A DNA stretch of 64,000 nucleotides from Streptomyces sp. BHT-5-2. Lineage in GTDB: Bacteria; Actinomycetota; Actinomycetes; Streptomycetales; Streptomycetaceae. Shown here one piece after another: positions 1-8,549 of this stretch. The notes below the pieces were generated by a model. The model was not told where the DNA came from, ran no database searches, and saw nothing but the letters and a program-made list of their open reading frames with translations. Numbering within the stretch: position 1 is the first letter of the stretch; the number at the start of each line of letters is the position of its first letter. Both the position numbers and the translations under genes were made by a program. The stretch spans positions 5,952,001 through 6,016,000 of the forward strand of contig NZ_CP081496.1 in NCBI RefSeq assembly GCF_019774615.1, given 5' to 3'.

Positions 1-479
1 CCCAGGACGAACAGCAGGAAGCCGAACAGCCAGTTGACCTCACGCGGCTTGCGGAACGCACCGGTGAAGAACACCCGCATCATGTGGACCATCATCGCGG
101 CCAGGAAGACCAGCGCCGCCCAGTGGTGGATCTGCCGGATCAGCAGGCCACCGCGCACGTCGAAGCTGATGTTCAGCGTCGACTCGAACGCCTGGGTCAT
201 CTTGATCCCGTGCATCGGCACGTAGGAGCCGTGGTAGGTGACCTCGGCCATGCTCGGGTGGAAGAACAGCGTCAGGTAGACACCGGTCAGGATGATGATG
301 ACGAAGCTGTAGAGCGCGACCTCGCCCAGCATGAAGGACCAGTGGTCCGGGAAGATCTTGCGCATGTTGGCCTTGGCCAGGCTGTAGATGCCCAGCCGGC
401 CGTCGGCCCAGTCGGCGATCCGCTCACCCCGTGGCGCCTGGCCACGGCGCGCAGTGGTCGCGGTTGTCTCGTTACTCAT
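1..479 (-). CDS. qcrB: Cytochrome bc1 complex cytochrome b subunit QcrB (N-terminal part)
   Basis: This is the first ~159 residues of QcrB, the diheme cytochrome b that oxidises menaquinol in the membrane-bound bcc complex; the gene runs off the left edge. The N-terminal section reads MSNETTATTARRG, then an amphipathic stretch, a first membrane helix (WSFMLGEVALYSFVIIILTG) and a second (HHWAALVFLAAMMVHMMRVF) carrying the His residues expected of b-heme ligands. The start codon at 479 overlaps the qcrA stop in an ATGA, so the two are translationally coupled. It is the last visible gene of the ctaE-qcrC-qcrA-qcrB run. Identity is secure; only the C-terminus is unseen. Confidence 0.95.
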   Translation of the reverse strand, partial: MSNETTATTARRGQAPRGERIADWADGRLGIYSLAKANMRKIFPDHWSFMLGEVALYSFVIIILTGVYLTLFFHPSMAEVTYHGSYVPMHGIKMTQAFESTLNISFDVRGGLLIRQIHHWAALVFLAAMMVHMMRVFFTGAFRKPREVNWLFGFLLFVL

Positions 480-1519
480 CCGCGCTCCCAGAAGCTCGGG
501 CCGACGGGCTCCGCGAAGTCGCTGACGGCTTCGAGGTAGCCGTCCTTCACCGTGATGTGCAGCTGCGGCAGGGCGTGACCGGCCGGACCGAAGATGACGC
601 GACCGCCGTCGGAAAGGTCGAAGGTCGACTGGTGGCAGGGGCAGAGCACATGGTGCGTCTGCTGCTCGTACAGGCTGATCGGGCAACCCACGTGGGTGCA
701 GATCTTCGAGTAGGCCACGATGCCCTCGTGCGACCAGGCGAGTTCCTGCTTGTCCTTGATGTTCTGCGGCTGGATCCGCACGAGCATCAGGGCGTCCTTG
801 GCGATCTTGTTGGCGAAGTCCTCGTCGCTCTCCTCCAGGCCCTCGGGCTTGGCGAACGTGAGGGAGCCGACCGCGATGTCCTCGGGACGCAGCGGGAGGT
901 TCGTCGACTGGTTGACCAGGCGGATGCCCTTCTTCCAGCCGGTGGTCCGCAGCTTCTTCTCGGGCAGCGGGCCGAGGTCGCGCAGCAGGACGACGCCGGA
1001 GAGCGGCACCAGGGCCAGCGCGCCGAACATCGTGTTGCGGATCAGCTTCCGCCGACCGAACTGCGACTCCTTGGCGCCCTCCGCGAAGTCGGCCAGAACC
1101 TTGGCCTTGACCTCGGGAGTGGCCTCGATCGGGTGCCGCTCGTCGGCGACCTCCTCGTCCGACATCAGCGTGCGGGCCCAGTGGACCGCGCCGGCGCCGA
1201 TGCAGAAGAGCGCCACGCCCAGCGTCAGACCGAGCGCGAAGTTCAGGCCGCTGATGTGGCCCAGCGGGAAGATGTAGACGATCTTGTCGATCGGGATGGC
1301 CACGTACGACGCGATGAACGCGACGGTGGCGAGCATGGAGACCAGGAAGAGGAGGGCGACGGTGCGCTCGGAGCGCTTGGCGGCCCGCTCGTCGATGTCC
1401 TGGATGCGGTGCTCGTGGGGCGGCAGCCCGGGGTCGGCGAAGGGGTTGTCCGCCTTCCCCACCGTGCCCTCGTGAGCCGTCTCCCGCTCACTGGGAAGGT
1501 TTTCTTCTGTCTCACTCAT
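476..1519 (-). CDS. qcrA: Cytochrome bc1 complex Rieske iron-sulfur subunit QcrA
   Basis: 347 aa from the ATG at 1519, which overlaps the qcrC stop (ATGA). The longer frame upstream runs into qcrC and is not used. QcrA carries the 2Fe-2S cluster that passes electrons from menaquinol to cytochrome cc. The cluster motifs are clear: CTHVGC and CPCHQS, each with one Cys pair member and one His ligand. Three hydrophobic segments lie in the N-terminal half (for example VALLFLVSMLATVAFIASYV), as in actinobacterial Rieske proteins, which have three membrane helices instead of the usual one. It is coupled on both sides by 4-base overlaps, so qcrCAB form one operon. Confidence 0.97.
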   Translation of the reverse strand: MSETEENLPSERETAHEGTVGKADNPFADPGLPPHEHRIQDIDERAAKRSERTVALLFLVSMLATVAFIASYVAIPIDKIVYIFPLGHISGLNFALGLTLGVALFCIGAGAVHWARTLMSDEEVADERHPIEATPEVKAKVLADFAEGAKESQFGRRKLIRNTMFGALALVPLSGVVLLRDLGPLPEKKLRTTGWKKGIRLVNQSTNLPLRPEDIAVGSLTFAKPEGLEESDEDFANKIAKDALMLVRIQPQNIKDKQELAWSHEGIVAYSKICTHVGCPISLYEQQTHHVLCPCHQSTFDLSDGGRVIFGPAGHALPQLHITVKDGYLEAVSDFAEPVGPSFWERG

Positions 1520-2325
1520 GACTTCTTGGCCTTCGTAGTCCGGGCTGCGACCCAGATGGCGACCGCGACACACGCGCCCAGGCCGAAGATGTAGCCGAAG
1601 AGACCTTCGGTCACCGGGCCCAGACCACCGAGTTCCATACCGCCGGGGCTCGCGGTCTTGTCGCCGTTGACGGCACCGAGGTACGCGACGATGTCCTTCT
1701 TGTTCTGCGGGCTCAGCGTGCCGTCACCGAAGGAGGGCATGTTCTGCGGGCCGGTCTGCATGGCCTCGTAGATGTGCTTGGGGTCCACGCCCTCGAGCGT
1801 CGGTGCGAACTTGCCGTTGGTGAGGGCGCCGCCCTTACCGGTGAAGTTGTGGCACTGCGCGCAGTTGGTGCGGAACAGCTCGCCGCCCTTGGCGACGTCG
1901 GCGCCGTCCGCGCTGTACTGCGACTTGTCGGGCACGGACGGGCCCGGGCCCAGCGACGCGACGTAGGCCGCGAGCTGGTCGATCTGGGCGTTGCTGTAGA
2001 TGTTCCGCTTCCGCGGCACCTGGGCGCCGGGCTGCTGGGCCGGCATGCGGCCGGTGCCCACCTGGAAGTCGACGGCGGCGGCGCCCACGCCGACCAGGCT
2101 CGGGCCGTCGGAGGTGCCCTGACCGCCGGTGCCGTGGCAGCTTGCACAGCCCACGGCGAAGAGCTTCTTGCCCTCCTTGATGGCAAGAGACTGGGCGGTG
2201 TCATCGGCTTGAGCCTTGTCCGCCGGCGCGAACGCGGCGTACAGCCCCCCAGTGACCGCCAGCGCGAAGAGTAGGACGACGAGCGCCGCCAGCGGATGGC
2301 GCCGTCGTGCGGAGAGCTTTTTCAC
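1516..2325 (-). CDS. qcrC: Diheme cytochrome c subunit QcrC
   Basis: 269 aa with a GTG start. This is the actinobacterial cytochrome cc that replaces a soluble cytochrome c and links the bcc complex directly to the aa3 oxidase. Two heme-attachment motifs are visible, CASCH and CAQCH, spaced as in a duplicated cytochrome c fold. An N-terminal hydrophobic segment (PLAALVVLLFALAVTGGLYA) and a C-terminal helix (FGYIFGLGACVAVAIWVAA) anchor it to the membrane with the hemes outside. It lies 88 nt after the ctaE stop and overlaps qcrA by ATGA. Length and layout match the family. Confidence 0.97.
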   Translation of the reverse strand: MKKLSARRRHPLAALVVLLFALAVTGGLYAAFAPADKAQADDTAQSLAIKEGKKLFAVGCASCHGTGGQGTSDGPSLVGVGAAAVDFQVGTGRMPAQQPGAQVPRKRNIYSNAQIDQLAAYVASLGPGPSVPDKSQYSADGADVAKGGELFRTNCAQCHNFTGKGGALTNGKFAPTLEGVDPKHIYEAMQTGPQNMPSFGDGTLSPQNKKDIVAYLGAVNGDKTASPGGMELGGLGPVTEGLFGYIFGLGACVAVAIWVAARTTKAKKS

Positions 2326-2413
2326 GGATTACCCCGGTGTCAGGATCTTCTGCGTCGATGCTTTGGCTATGTCTGTCCGATATGCGGTTCCGGTCCGATT
2401 CCGGTCGGACCTG

Positions 2414-3034
2414 TTACCGAATCAGGTAGATCGTGGCGAAGAGGCCGATCCAGACGACATCGACGAAGTGCCAGTAGTAGGACACGACGATGGCCGCGGT
2501 GGCCTGCGTGTGGGTGAACCTCTTGGCCGCGTACGTCCTGCCCAGGACCAGCAGGAAGGCGATCAGACCGCCCGTCACGTGCAGTCCGTGGAAACCGGTG
2601 GTCAGGTAGAACACCGAGCCGTAGGGGCCGGACGAGAGCGAGAGGCCCTCGTGCTTGACCAGCTCCGTGTACTCGAAGACCTGACCGCCGATGAAGATCG
2701 CACCCATGATGAAGGTGACCACGAACCACGCGCGCAGCTTCTTGACGTCGCCGCGCTCGGCCGCGAAAACGCCGAGCTGACACGTCAGGGAGCTGAGCAC
2801 CAGGATCGTGGTGTTGGTCGCGGAGAACGGAAGATTCAGCGCATCGGCGGATTCCTTCCAATACGCCTCGCCCGTCACCGATCGAAGGGTGAAGTACATC
2901 GCGAAGAGGGCCGCGAAGAACATCAGCTCGGAACTCAGCCAGATGATGGTTCCGACGCTGGTGAGGTTCGGCCGATTGACCGACGGGTGCGCGTGCCCGG
3001 TTTCTACTGTCGTTGCTGTCGCCACGACCGACAT
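2414..3034 (-). CDS. ctaE: Cytochrome c oxidase subunit III CtaE
   Basis: 206 aa, five hydrophobic segments, with the heme-copper oxidase subunit III pattern (IIWLSSELMFFAALFAMYF near the N-terminus and FHGLHVTGGLIAFLLVLG later). Subunit III stabilises the oxidase core and lies in the membrane. It is the first gene of the operon leading into qcrCAB, while the other aa3 subunits (ctaC, D, F) sit about 2 kb away in a second operon. The ATG at 3034 lies inside a 21-bp perfect palindrome (listed separately), which is unusual for a start site. No strong Shine-Dalgarno sequence precedes it. Confidence 0.95.
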   Translation of the reverse strand: MSVVATATTVETGHAHPSVNRPNLTSVGTIIWLSSELMFFAALFAMYFTLRSVTGEAYWKESADALNLPFSATNTTILVLSSLTCQLGVFAAERGDVKKLRAWFVVTFIMGAIFIGGQVFEYTELVKHEGLSLSSGPYGSVFYLTTGFHGLHVTGGLIAFLLVLGRTYAAKRFTHTQATAAIVVSYYWHFVDVVWIGLFATIYLIR

Positions 3035-3045
3035 TATGTCGGTCG
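3025..3045. promoter_or_regulatory. Perfect palindrome over the ctaE start codon
   Basis: Arms CGACCGACAT (3025-3034) and ATGTCGGTCG (3036-3045) are exact reverse complements around a single T. The ctaE ATG (3032-3034 on the minus strand) is in the left arm, so the RNA hairpin would bury the start codon; as DNA it could be a dimeric repressor site. No known factor is assigned. Confidence 0.55.
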
Positions 3046-3208
3046 CTTATCCCGCCCTCACTCCGGGGGGTGCCGTTCGGTGTGTCAAGGCCATATGCGC
3101 TGCTCGTTCGGGCGGTCGCGATGGTCGCCCGATGGAGGGACGCGCGTACTCCGGAGCCGCCCGCGGCCCCTGGGAAGGCCGGTCCTGACGGGCCGTCGGC
3201 CACATTCG

Positions 3209-3224
3209 GGGGCCGTACGGCCCC
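3209..3224. promoter_or_regulatory. 16-bp palindrome between ctaE and the divergent response-regulator-like gene
   Basis: GGGGCCGTACGGCCCC is fully self-complementary and sits in the ~283-bp gap between the divergent starts at 3034 and 3318. It could be an operator or an upstream hairpin. High local GC makes chance palindromes likelier, so confidence is limited. Confidence 0.3.
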
Positions 3225-3317
3225 TCCTGCCGGGGCCCTGTCCGGGAGTAGCATCGCGCAACGGTTTGATCCGGAACCGTGCCGCTACGAACGTGCCGCG
3301 ACAAAGGTGGAGGAACG

Positions 3318-3731
3318 ATGCAGGCGACTGCCACGGTGCTGGTCTACAGCGACAACGCCAACACCCGCGAGCAGGTCCGGCTGGCGGCCGGACGCCGTCC
3401 GGCCCCCGACGCCCCGCAGATCGAGATCCTGGAGTGCGCCACCGCCCCGGCCGTCCTGGAGGCCCTGGAGCAGGGCGGGATCGATGTGTGCGTGCTGGAC
3501 GGCGAGACCGCGCCGGCGGGCGGTATGGGTGTCTGCCGGCAGATCAAGGACGAGGTCTTCCGGTGCCCGCCGGTGCTGCTGCTGATCGGCCGCCCGCAGG
3601 ACGCCTGGCTGGCCACCTGGAGCCGCGCGGACGCCGCGGTGACCCATCCGCTGGACCCGGTGGCGTTCGCCGAGGCGCTCGCCGCGCTGCTGCGCCGGCG
3701 GCCGCTCGCCCAGGACGCGGTGCCGGCCTGA
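3318..3731 (+). CDS. Response-regulator-like (receiver fold) protein
   Basis: 137 aa from the ATG at 3318, preceded by GGTGGAGG; the longer frame upstream lacks a better start. The fold looks like a stand-alone receiver domain: ATVLVYSDN at the first strand, CVLDGET at the third-strand position where the phosphoacceptor Asp would sit, then PPVLLLIGRP and DAAVTHPLDPVAFAEAL. The acidic pocket after the first strand is weak (SDN), so it may not be phosphorylated in the usual way. It has no output domain. It is conserved next to the oxidase genes in streptomycetes as I recall them, but no function is known to me. Confidence 0.75.
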   Translation: MQATATVLVYSDNANTREQVRLAAGRRPAPDAPQIEILECATAPAVLEALEQGGIDVCVLDGETAPAGGMGVCRQIKDEVFRCPPVLLLIGRPQDAWLATWSRADAAVTHPLDPVAFAEALAALLRRRPLAQDAVPA

Positions 3732-3762
3732 GCGAGGCCCTCACGGGGGCGCTGAGCGGCCC

Positions 3763-5040
3763 TCAGACCTGCGGGCGCAGCCGGGCGTCGGCGGCGGGAT
3801 CCTGCTCCCGCTCGGCCGCGCCTGTGGTCGCGGGGGCCTTGTTCCTGAGCGCGCTGCCGGCGCGCCAGTCCTTCCAGGGCATGTTCCAGTCGCCGAAGCC
3901 GTTGTCGAACGGAGTCATGGTGGCGCCGCCGCTGTTGACGACCTTGACGATGTCGCCGACCCGCACGGTGTTGAAGAACCACTGGGCGTTGCCCGTGGAC
4001 ATGCCGGTGCAGCCGTGGCTGACGTTGGCGGCACCCTGGGAGCCGACCGACCAGGGCGCGGCGTGCACGTACTCGCCGCTCCAGGTGACCCGGGTCGCCC
4101 AGTAGACCGGCAGGTCGTAGGAGTCCGAACTCCCGGCGGCGATGCCGACGGTGGTGCTGCGCATCCGGACGAAGCTCTCCTTGCCGAGCACGACCTTGAC
4201 GCCGTTGCGGGTGGAGAAGCCGGGTTTGCCGGTGGTGACCGGGATGGTGTTGATCGCCTTGCCGTTGCGCAGCACGGTCATCCGGTGCGCGGCGGCGTCG
4301 GTGACGGCCTCCAGCCGGTCGCCGGTGGTGAGCCGGACCGGCTTGGCCGGGCCGCCGTAGAGCCCGCCGGCGATCTTCAGGCCGTCGAGGTTGCTGTGGA
4401 CGGCGACAGTGGTGTGCGCGGGCCAGTAGTCCTTGGGGCGGAAGTGCAGCTTCTTGCCGTCCACCCAGTGCCAGGAGCCCTCCACCCGGGGCGAGGAGTC
4501 GACCTTCAGGGCGCTCTCGACGACGGCCCGGGCTTGGGGGTCGTTCACCGGCTTGCTGAGCTCGGCGGTGATCGGCTGGCCGACGCCGTAGACGCCGCTC
4601 TGCGGACCGAACTTGACGGTCAGCCGGTCGTCCGCGTCCTTGGTGTCGACCACCAGGGTCTTGCTGCCGGGAGTGCCGTCCTCCTCCTCGGTGCTGACCT
4701 GCACGGTGTAGCGGGTGCCGGCGGCCAGCGGCACGGTGGTGCGCCAGTGCCGGCCGTCGGCGCTCAGTTCGCCGCGGACGTGGCGGCCGGCCGCGTCGGT
4801 GGCGGTCACATCCGTGATCCGGGCGTCGTCGCCGTTGAGGGAGACCTCGAGCGGCTTGTCGGGGTCCGCCTTGTGCCTGCCGTCCGCCGGGATGTTCGCC
4901 GATATCTGGTCGGACGCGTCGTAGGGGTTGGCCGAGAGCGGTTCCGACGACGAGCCCCCGCACGCGGTGGTGCTCACCGCGAGGGGCACGAGCAGGAGAC
5001 CGCAGCTCAGCACCGTCCGGGTTCGAGGTCTGTGACTCAT
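3763..5040 (-). CDS. L,D-transpeptidase lipoprotein (YkuD domain)
   Basis: 425 aa from the ATG at 5040; the upstream extension of 23 residues is not needed. The N-terminus is a lipoprotein signal (CGLLLVPLAVSTTACGG) with the lipobox Cys. Ig-like domains follow, as in mycobacterial LdtMt2-type enzymes. The catalytic YkuD motif is present near residue 365 (NVSHGCTGMSTGNAQWF) with the His and Cys. Such enzymes make 3-3 cross-links in peptidoglycan outside the membrane. It lies between the two oxidase operons on the same strand, separated from ctaF by a strong terminator hairpin, so it has its own promoter. The polar Ala/Glu-rich C-terminus after the catalytic domain has no clear role. Confidence 0.92.
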   Translation of the reverse strand: MSHRPRTRTVLSCGLLLVPLAVSTTACGGSSSEPLSANPYDASDQISANIPADGRHKADPDKPLEVSLNGDDARITDVTATDAAGRHVRGELSADGRHWRTTVPLAAGTRYTVQVSTEEEDGTPGSKTLVVDTKDADDRLTVKFGPQSGVYGVGQPITAELSKPVNDPQARAVVESALKVDSSPRVEGSWHWVDGKKLHFRPKDYWPAHTTVAVHSNLDGLKIAGGLYGGPAKPVRLTTGDRLEAVTDAAAHRMTVLRNGKAINTIPVTTGKPGFSTRNGVKVVLGKESFVRMRSTTVGIAAGSSDSYDLPVYWATRVTWSGEYVHAAPWSVGSQGAANVSHGCTGMSTGNAQWFFNTVRVGDIVKVVNSGGATMTPFDNGFGDWNMPWKDWRAGSALRNKAPATTGAAEREQDPAADARLRPQV

Positions 5041-5094
5041 GCCCCAAACGTACGAAGCATCCCGTTCGGCGGCGCGCTGGATGACTGCAAACGG

Positions 5095-5132
5095 GTCGGG
5101 CCCGGACACCTGTTGGAGTGTCCGGGCCCGAC
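5095..5132 (-). terminator. Terminator hairpin after ctaCDF
   Basis: Arms GTCGGGCCCGGACAC (5095-5109) and GTGTCCGGGCCCGAC (5118-5132) pair perfectly over 15 bp with an 8-nt loop. It lies between the ctaF stop and the transpeptidase start, both on the minus strand, so it should end the ctaC-D-F transcript. Confidence 0.8.
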
Positions 5133-5170
5133 CGTACGGCGTGTCCGCCGCGGTGTCGCGCTGGCGCGTG

Positions 5171-5569
5171 CTACTGGGTGCGGTTCTCGCCGTGGTAGTA
5201 CTCGAAGACCCAGCCGAAGAGGGCCGCGAGGATCACCGGCAGCGAGAAGTACAGCAGCCAGAAGCCGAAGACGACGCCCAGGAAGGCGAGCGCGCCGCCG
5301 ATGCCGAGGAAGAGCGGCTGCCAGCTGTGCGGGCTGAAGAAGCCCAGCTCACCGGCGTCGTCCGCGACCTCGGCGTCCTCGTTGTCCTGTGCGCCCGCGT
5401 CGACCCGCCGGGCCGTGAAGGCCAGGTAGTAGCCGACCATGATGCACAGGCCGAAGGCCAGGAAGAGCGCAGTGGTACCGGCCGGCTCCTTCGACCACAC
5501 GCCGTAGACCACGGCCATGGCGAGGATGAAGACGCTCAGCCAGATGAACATCTTGCCCTGGATCTTCAC
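5171..5569 (-). CDS. ctaF: Cytochrome c oxidase subunit IV CtaF (actinobacterial)
   Basis: 132 aa with a GTG start that overlaps the ctaD stop by four bases (GTGA). It is the small actinobacterial subunit IV of the aa3 oxidase, with two N-terminal hydrophobic segments (MFIWLSVFILAMAVVYGVW; TALFLAFGLCIMVGYYLAF) and a C-terminal hydrophobic stretch from about residue 85. A polar acidic loop (DAGAQDNEDAEVADDAGE) separates them. It has no cofactor ligands and is thought to stabilise the complex. It is the last gene of the ctaC-ctaD-ctaF operon. Confidence 0.93.
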   Translation of the reverse strand: MKIQGKMFIWLSVFILAMAVVYGVWSKEPAGTTALFLAFGLCIMVGYYLAFTARRVDAGAQDNEDAEVADDAGELGFFSPHSWQPLFLGIGGALAFLGVVFGFWLLYFSLPVILAALFGWVFEYYHGENRTQ

Positions 5570-7296
5570 TTGCCTGCCTCCTTGCCGCCGGCCAGCGCCT
5601 TGTCACCCTCGTGACCGTTGTGCAGCGCGTCCAGCGCGGCGATCTCGGGGTGGTGCAGATCGAACGCCGGGGATTCGGAGCGAATGCGCGGCAGGGTGAG
5701 GAAGTTGTGCCGCGGCGGCGGGCAGGAGGTCGCCCACTCCAGCGAACGGCCGTAGCCCCACGGGTCGTCCACGCCGACCTTCTGACCGTACTTGGCGGTC
5801 TTCCAGACGTTGTAGAGGAACGGCAGGATCGACAGGCCGAGCAGGAACGAGCTGATCGTGGAGATGGTGTTCAGCGTGGTGAAGCCGTCGGCGGCGAGGT
5901 AGTCCGCGTAACGGCGGGGCATGCCCTCGGCGCCGAGCCAGTGCTGGACGAGGAACGTGCCGTGGAAACCGATGAACAGCGTCCAGAACGTGATCTTGCC
6001 CAGCCGCTCGTCCAGCATCTTGCCGGTGAACTTCGGCCACCAGAAGTGGAAACCGGCGAACATCGCGAACACGACCGTACCGAACACCACGTAATGGAAG
6101 TGCGCCACCACGAAGTACGAGTCCGAGATGTGGAAGTCCATCGGCGGCGACGCCAGGATCACACCCGTCAGACCACCGAAGGTGAACGTGATCAGGAAGC
6201 CGATCGCCCAGAGCATCGGCGTCTCGAAGGACAACGAACCCTTCCACATCGTGCCGATCCAGTTGAAGAACTTCACACCGGTCGGCACCGCGATCAGGAA
6301 CGTCATGAAGGAGAAGAACGGCAACAGCACGCCACCGGTGACGTACATGTGGTGCGCCCACACCGTCACCGAAAGACCCGCGATCGACACCGTCGCGGCG
6401 ATCAGACCGATGTAACCGAACATCGGCTTCCGGGAGAAGACCGGAATGACCTCGGAAATGATGCCGAAGAACGGCAGCGCGATGATGTACACCTCCGGAT
6501 GCCCGAAGAACCAGAAGAGGTGTTGCCAGAGCAATGCCCCGCCATTGGCCGCGTCGAAGACATGCGCACCGAATTTACGGTCCGCCTCCAGCGCGAACAG
6601 CGCGGCCGCCAGAACCGGGAAGGCCAGCAGGACCAGCACACCGGTCAGCAGCACGTTCCACACGAAGATCGGCATCCGGAACATCGTCATGCCCGGCGCA
6701 CGCATGCAGATGATGGTGGTGATGAAGTTGACCGAACCCAGAATCGTGCCGAAGCCCGAGAAGGCCAGACCCATGATCCACATATCGGCGCCGACGCCGG
6801 GCGAACGCACCGCGTCCGAGAGCGGCGAGTAGGCGAACCAGCCGAAGTCCGCGGCGCCCTGCGGGGTGAGGAAGCCGGCGACCGCGATCAGCGAGCCGAA
6901 GAGGTAGAGCCAGTAGGCGAACATGTTCAGCCGCGGGAACGCCACGTCGGGCGCGCCGATCTGCAGCGGCATGATCCAGTTGGCGAAACCGGCGAACAAC
7001 GGCGTCGCGAACATCAGCAGCATGATCGTGCCGTGCATCGTGAACGCCTGGTTGAACTGCTCGTTCGACATGATCTGCGTACCCGGCCGGGCCAGCTCGG
7101 CGCGCATGAGGAGCGCCATCAGGCCGCCGATGCAGAAGAACGCGAACGACGTGACCAGGTACATCGTGCCGATGGTCTTGTGGTCAGTGGTGGTCAGCCA
7201 CTTGACGGCAGCAATGCCTGGTTGCTTCTTGCGTGCGGGCGGTGCTGCCGGAGCCGATTCGGCGGCGGCACCCTGAGGTTCGTTGAGGATGCTCAC
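5566..7296 (-). CDS. ctaD: Cytochrome c oxidase subunit I CtaD
   Basis: 576 aa from the GTG at 7296, coupled to the ctaC stop (GTGA); the frame continues upstream but that part is a ctaC shadow. This is the catalytic subunit that reduces O2 at heme a3-CuB and pumps protons. Key residues are visible: the heme a His in FTMHGTIMLLMF, the CuB His/Tyr pair in FFGHPEVYIIALP, the CuB His-His in VWAHHMYVTG and the heme a3/a His residues in VVAHFHYVVFG. About twelve membrane helices fit the family. The first ~30 residues are an Ala/Pro-rich cytoplasmic tail. Confidence 0.98.
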   Translation of the reverse strand: MSILNEPQGAAAESAPAAPPARKKQPGIAAVKWLTTTDHKTIGTMYLVTSFAFFCIGGLMALLMRAELARPGTQIMSNEQFNQAFTMHGTIMLLMFATPLFAGFANWIMPLQIGAPDVAFPRLNMFAYWLYLFGSLIAVAGFLTPQGAADFGWFAYSPLSDAVRSPGVGADMWIMGLAFSGFGTILGSVNFITTIICMRAPGMTMFRMPIFVWNVLLTGVLVLLAFPVLAAALFALEADRKFGAHVFDAANGGALLWQHLFWFFGHPEVYIIALPFFGIISEVIPVFSRKPMFGYIGLIAATVSIAGLSVTVWAHHMYVTGGVLLPFFSFMTFLIAVPTGVKFFNWIGTMWKGSLSFETPMLWAIGFLITFTFGGLTGVILASPPMDFHISDSYFVVAHFHYVVFGTVVFAMFAGFHFWWPKFTGKMLDERLGKITFWTLFIGFHGTFLVQHWLGAEGMPRRYADYLAADGFTTLNTISTISSFLLGLSILPFLYNVWKTAKYGQKVGVDDPWGYGRSLEWATSCPPPRHNFLTLPRIRSESPAFDLHHPEIAALDALHNGHEGDKALAGGKEAGK

Positions 7297-8255
7297 TGGT
7301 TCTTGGTCTCCGCATTCCTGGCGTGGTCGGTCTGCTTGATACCAGCCGGCAGGTATCCCGTCTGACCCTTCGCCGCCAGGTCCTTCAGGTGCTGCCGGTA
7401 CTTGGCAGGAGAAACGACCTTGACGTTGAAGAGCATCCGGGAGTGGTCGACGCCGCAGAGCTCGGCGCACTTGCCCATGAAGGTGCCCTCCTTGTTGGGG
7501 GTCACCTCGAAGACGTTGGTGTGGCCCGGGATGACGTCCTGCTTCATCAGGAACGGCACCACCCAGAAGGAGTGGATGACGTCGCGCGAGGTCAGCACGA
7601 ACTGGACCGTCTCGCCCTTCGGCAGCCACAGCGTCGGGCCCGGGTTGCCGGTCTGCGGGTTGCGCGTGGCCGGCGTGCCGTAGTCGTAGACGCCGTCCGC
7701 ACCCTGGGGCGCGGACTTCTTCCACTTGTCCGGGATCGCGGCGAGCTCCGGAGAGTTGATGTTCGTCGTCTTCGGGTTGCCGTCGACGTTCTCCAGGTAG
7801 TTGAACGCCCAGCTCCACTGGAAGCCCACCACGTTGACGACGTGGTCCGGCTTCTTGGACGTCTTGAGGAGCGCGCTCTCGTCACGTGCGGTGAAGTAGA
7901 ACAGCACCGCGATGATGATGAACGGGACGATGGTGTACAACGCCTCGATCGGCATGTTGTACCGCGTCTGGGCGGGGACCTCCACCTTGGTCCGGCTGCG
8001 GCGGTGGAAGATCACGCTCCAGATGATCAGGCCCCACACCAGCACGCCCGTTGCGAGGGCGGCGGCCCAGGAGCCCTGCCAAAGAGAGAGGATCCGCGGC
8101 GCCTCGTCGGTGACGGGCGTCGGCATACCGAGGCGGGGGAAGTCCTTGTATGTGCAACCGGTCGCGGTTGCCAGGACCAGGCCCGCAGCAAGCACCTGCG
8201 GCAGCTTCCGCCGCATCGGGCGCCGCGACGAGCGGTCGGAGCCGTTGGGACTCAC
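7293..8255 (-). CDS. ctaC: Cytochrome c oxidase subunit II CtaC (lipoprotein)
   Basis: 320 aa from the GTG at 8255; a later Met (RRPMRRKLPQ) is an alternative start. The N-terminus has a lipoprotein signal (VLAAGLVLATATGC). Two helices follow, then the periplasmic-type cupredoxin domain with the binuclear CuA site KCAELCGVDHSRMLF. CtaC receives electrons from cytochrome cc and passes them to CtaD. First gene of the ctaC-D-F operon and divergent from the cysteine desulfurase gene across ~294 bp. Confidence 0.96.
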   Translation of the reverse strand: MSPNGSDRSSRRPMRRKLPQVLAAGLVLATATGCTYKDFPRLGMPTPVTDEAPRILSLWQGSWAAALATGVLVWGLIIWSVIFHRRSRTKVEVPAQTRYNMPIEALYTIVPFIIIAVLFYFTARDESALLKTSKKPDHVVNVVGFQWSWAFNYLENVDGNPKTTNINSPELAAIPDKWKKSAPQGADGVYDYGTPATRNPQTGNPGPTLWLPKGETVQFVLTSRDVIHSFWVVPFLMKQDVIPGHTNVFEVTPNKEGTFMGKCAELCGVDHSRMLFNVKVVSPAKYRQHLKDLAAKGQTGYLPAGIKQTDHARNAETKNQ

Positions 8256-8536
8256 GTAGCGCCTTCCCGAGAGTCTCGCCCGCGCGGTCGGCTGCGGCCT
8301 TACTCGCTGGTCGGTCGCCGCCCTGCGTCGGGCAGGGGTTTGGATGTTTATGCGGACCAAACCCTACTGGACGCTATTTGGGGTCGCGCGGGGAGGGTGC
8401 CCAACGCGCCGCGTCGCACCCCCAAGGGGTGGCCGGGCCCTTTCGGGACGCCCGGTCCGGACCGCTATCGCCCGTCTCCGCCGGGCATCTGACGGCCCGC
8501 CCGGCGACCCGTCCGGCGGCCCGGCGGCCGGTGCTC

Positions 8537-8542
8537 TACCGT
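8537..8542 (+). promoter_or_regulatory. Candidate -10 box for leaderless desulfurase mRNA
   Basis: TACCGT fits TANNNT and ends 7 nt before the GTG at 8550, the spacing expected when transcription starts at the initiation codon. No Shine-Dalgarno sequence is present. Confidence 0.45.
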
Positions 8543-8549
8543 CTCGTAC

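Noticed and set aside
5611..7365. 584-aa plus-strand frame opposite ctaD
   Set aside because: Opposite strand of an unambiguous oxidase subunit I; charged low-complexity translation.
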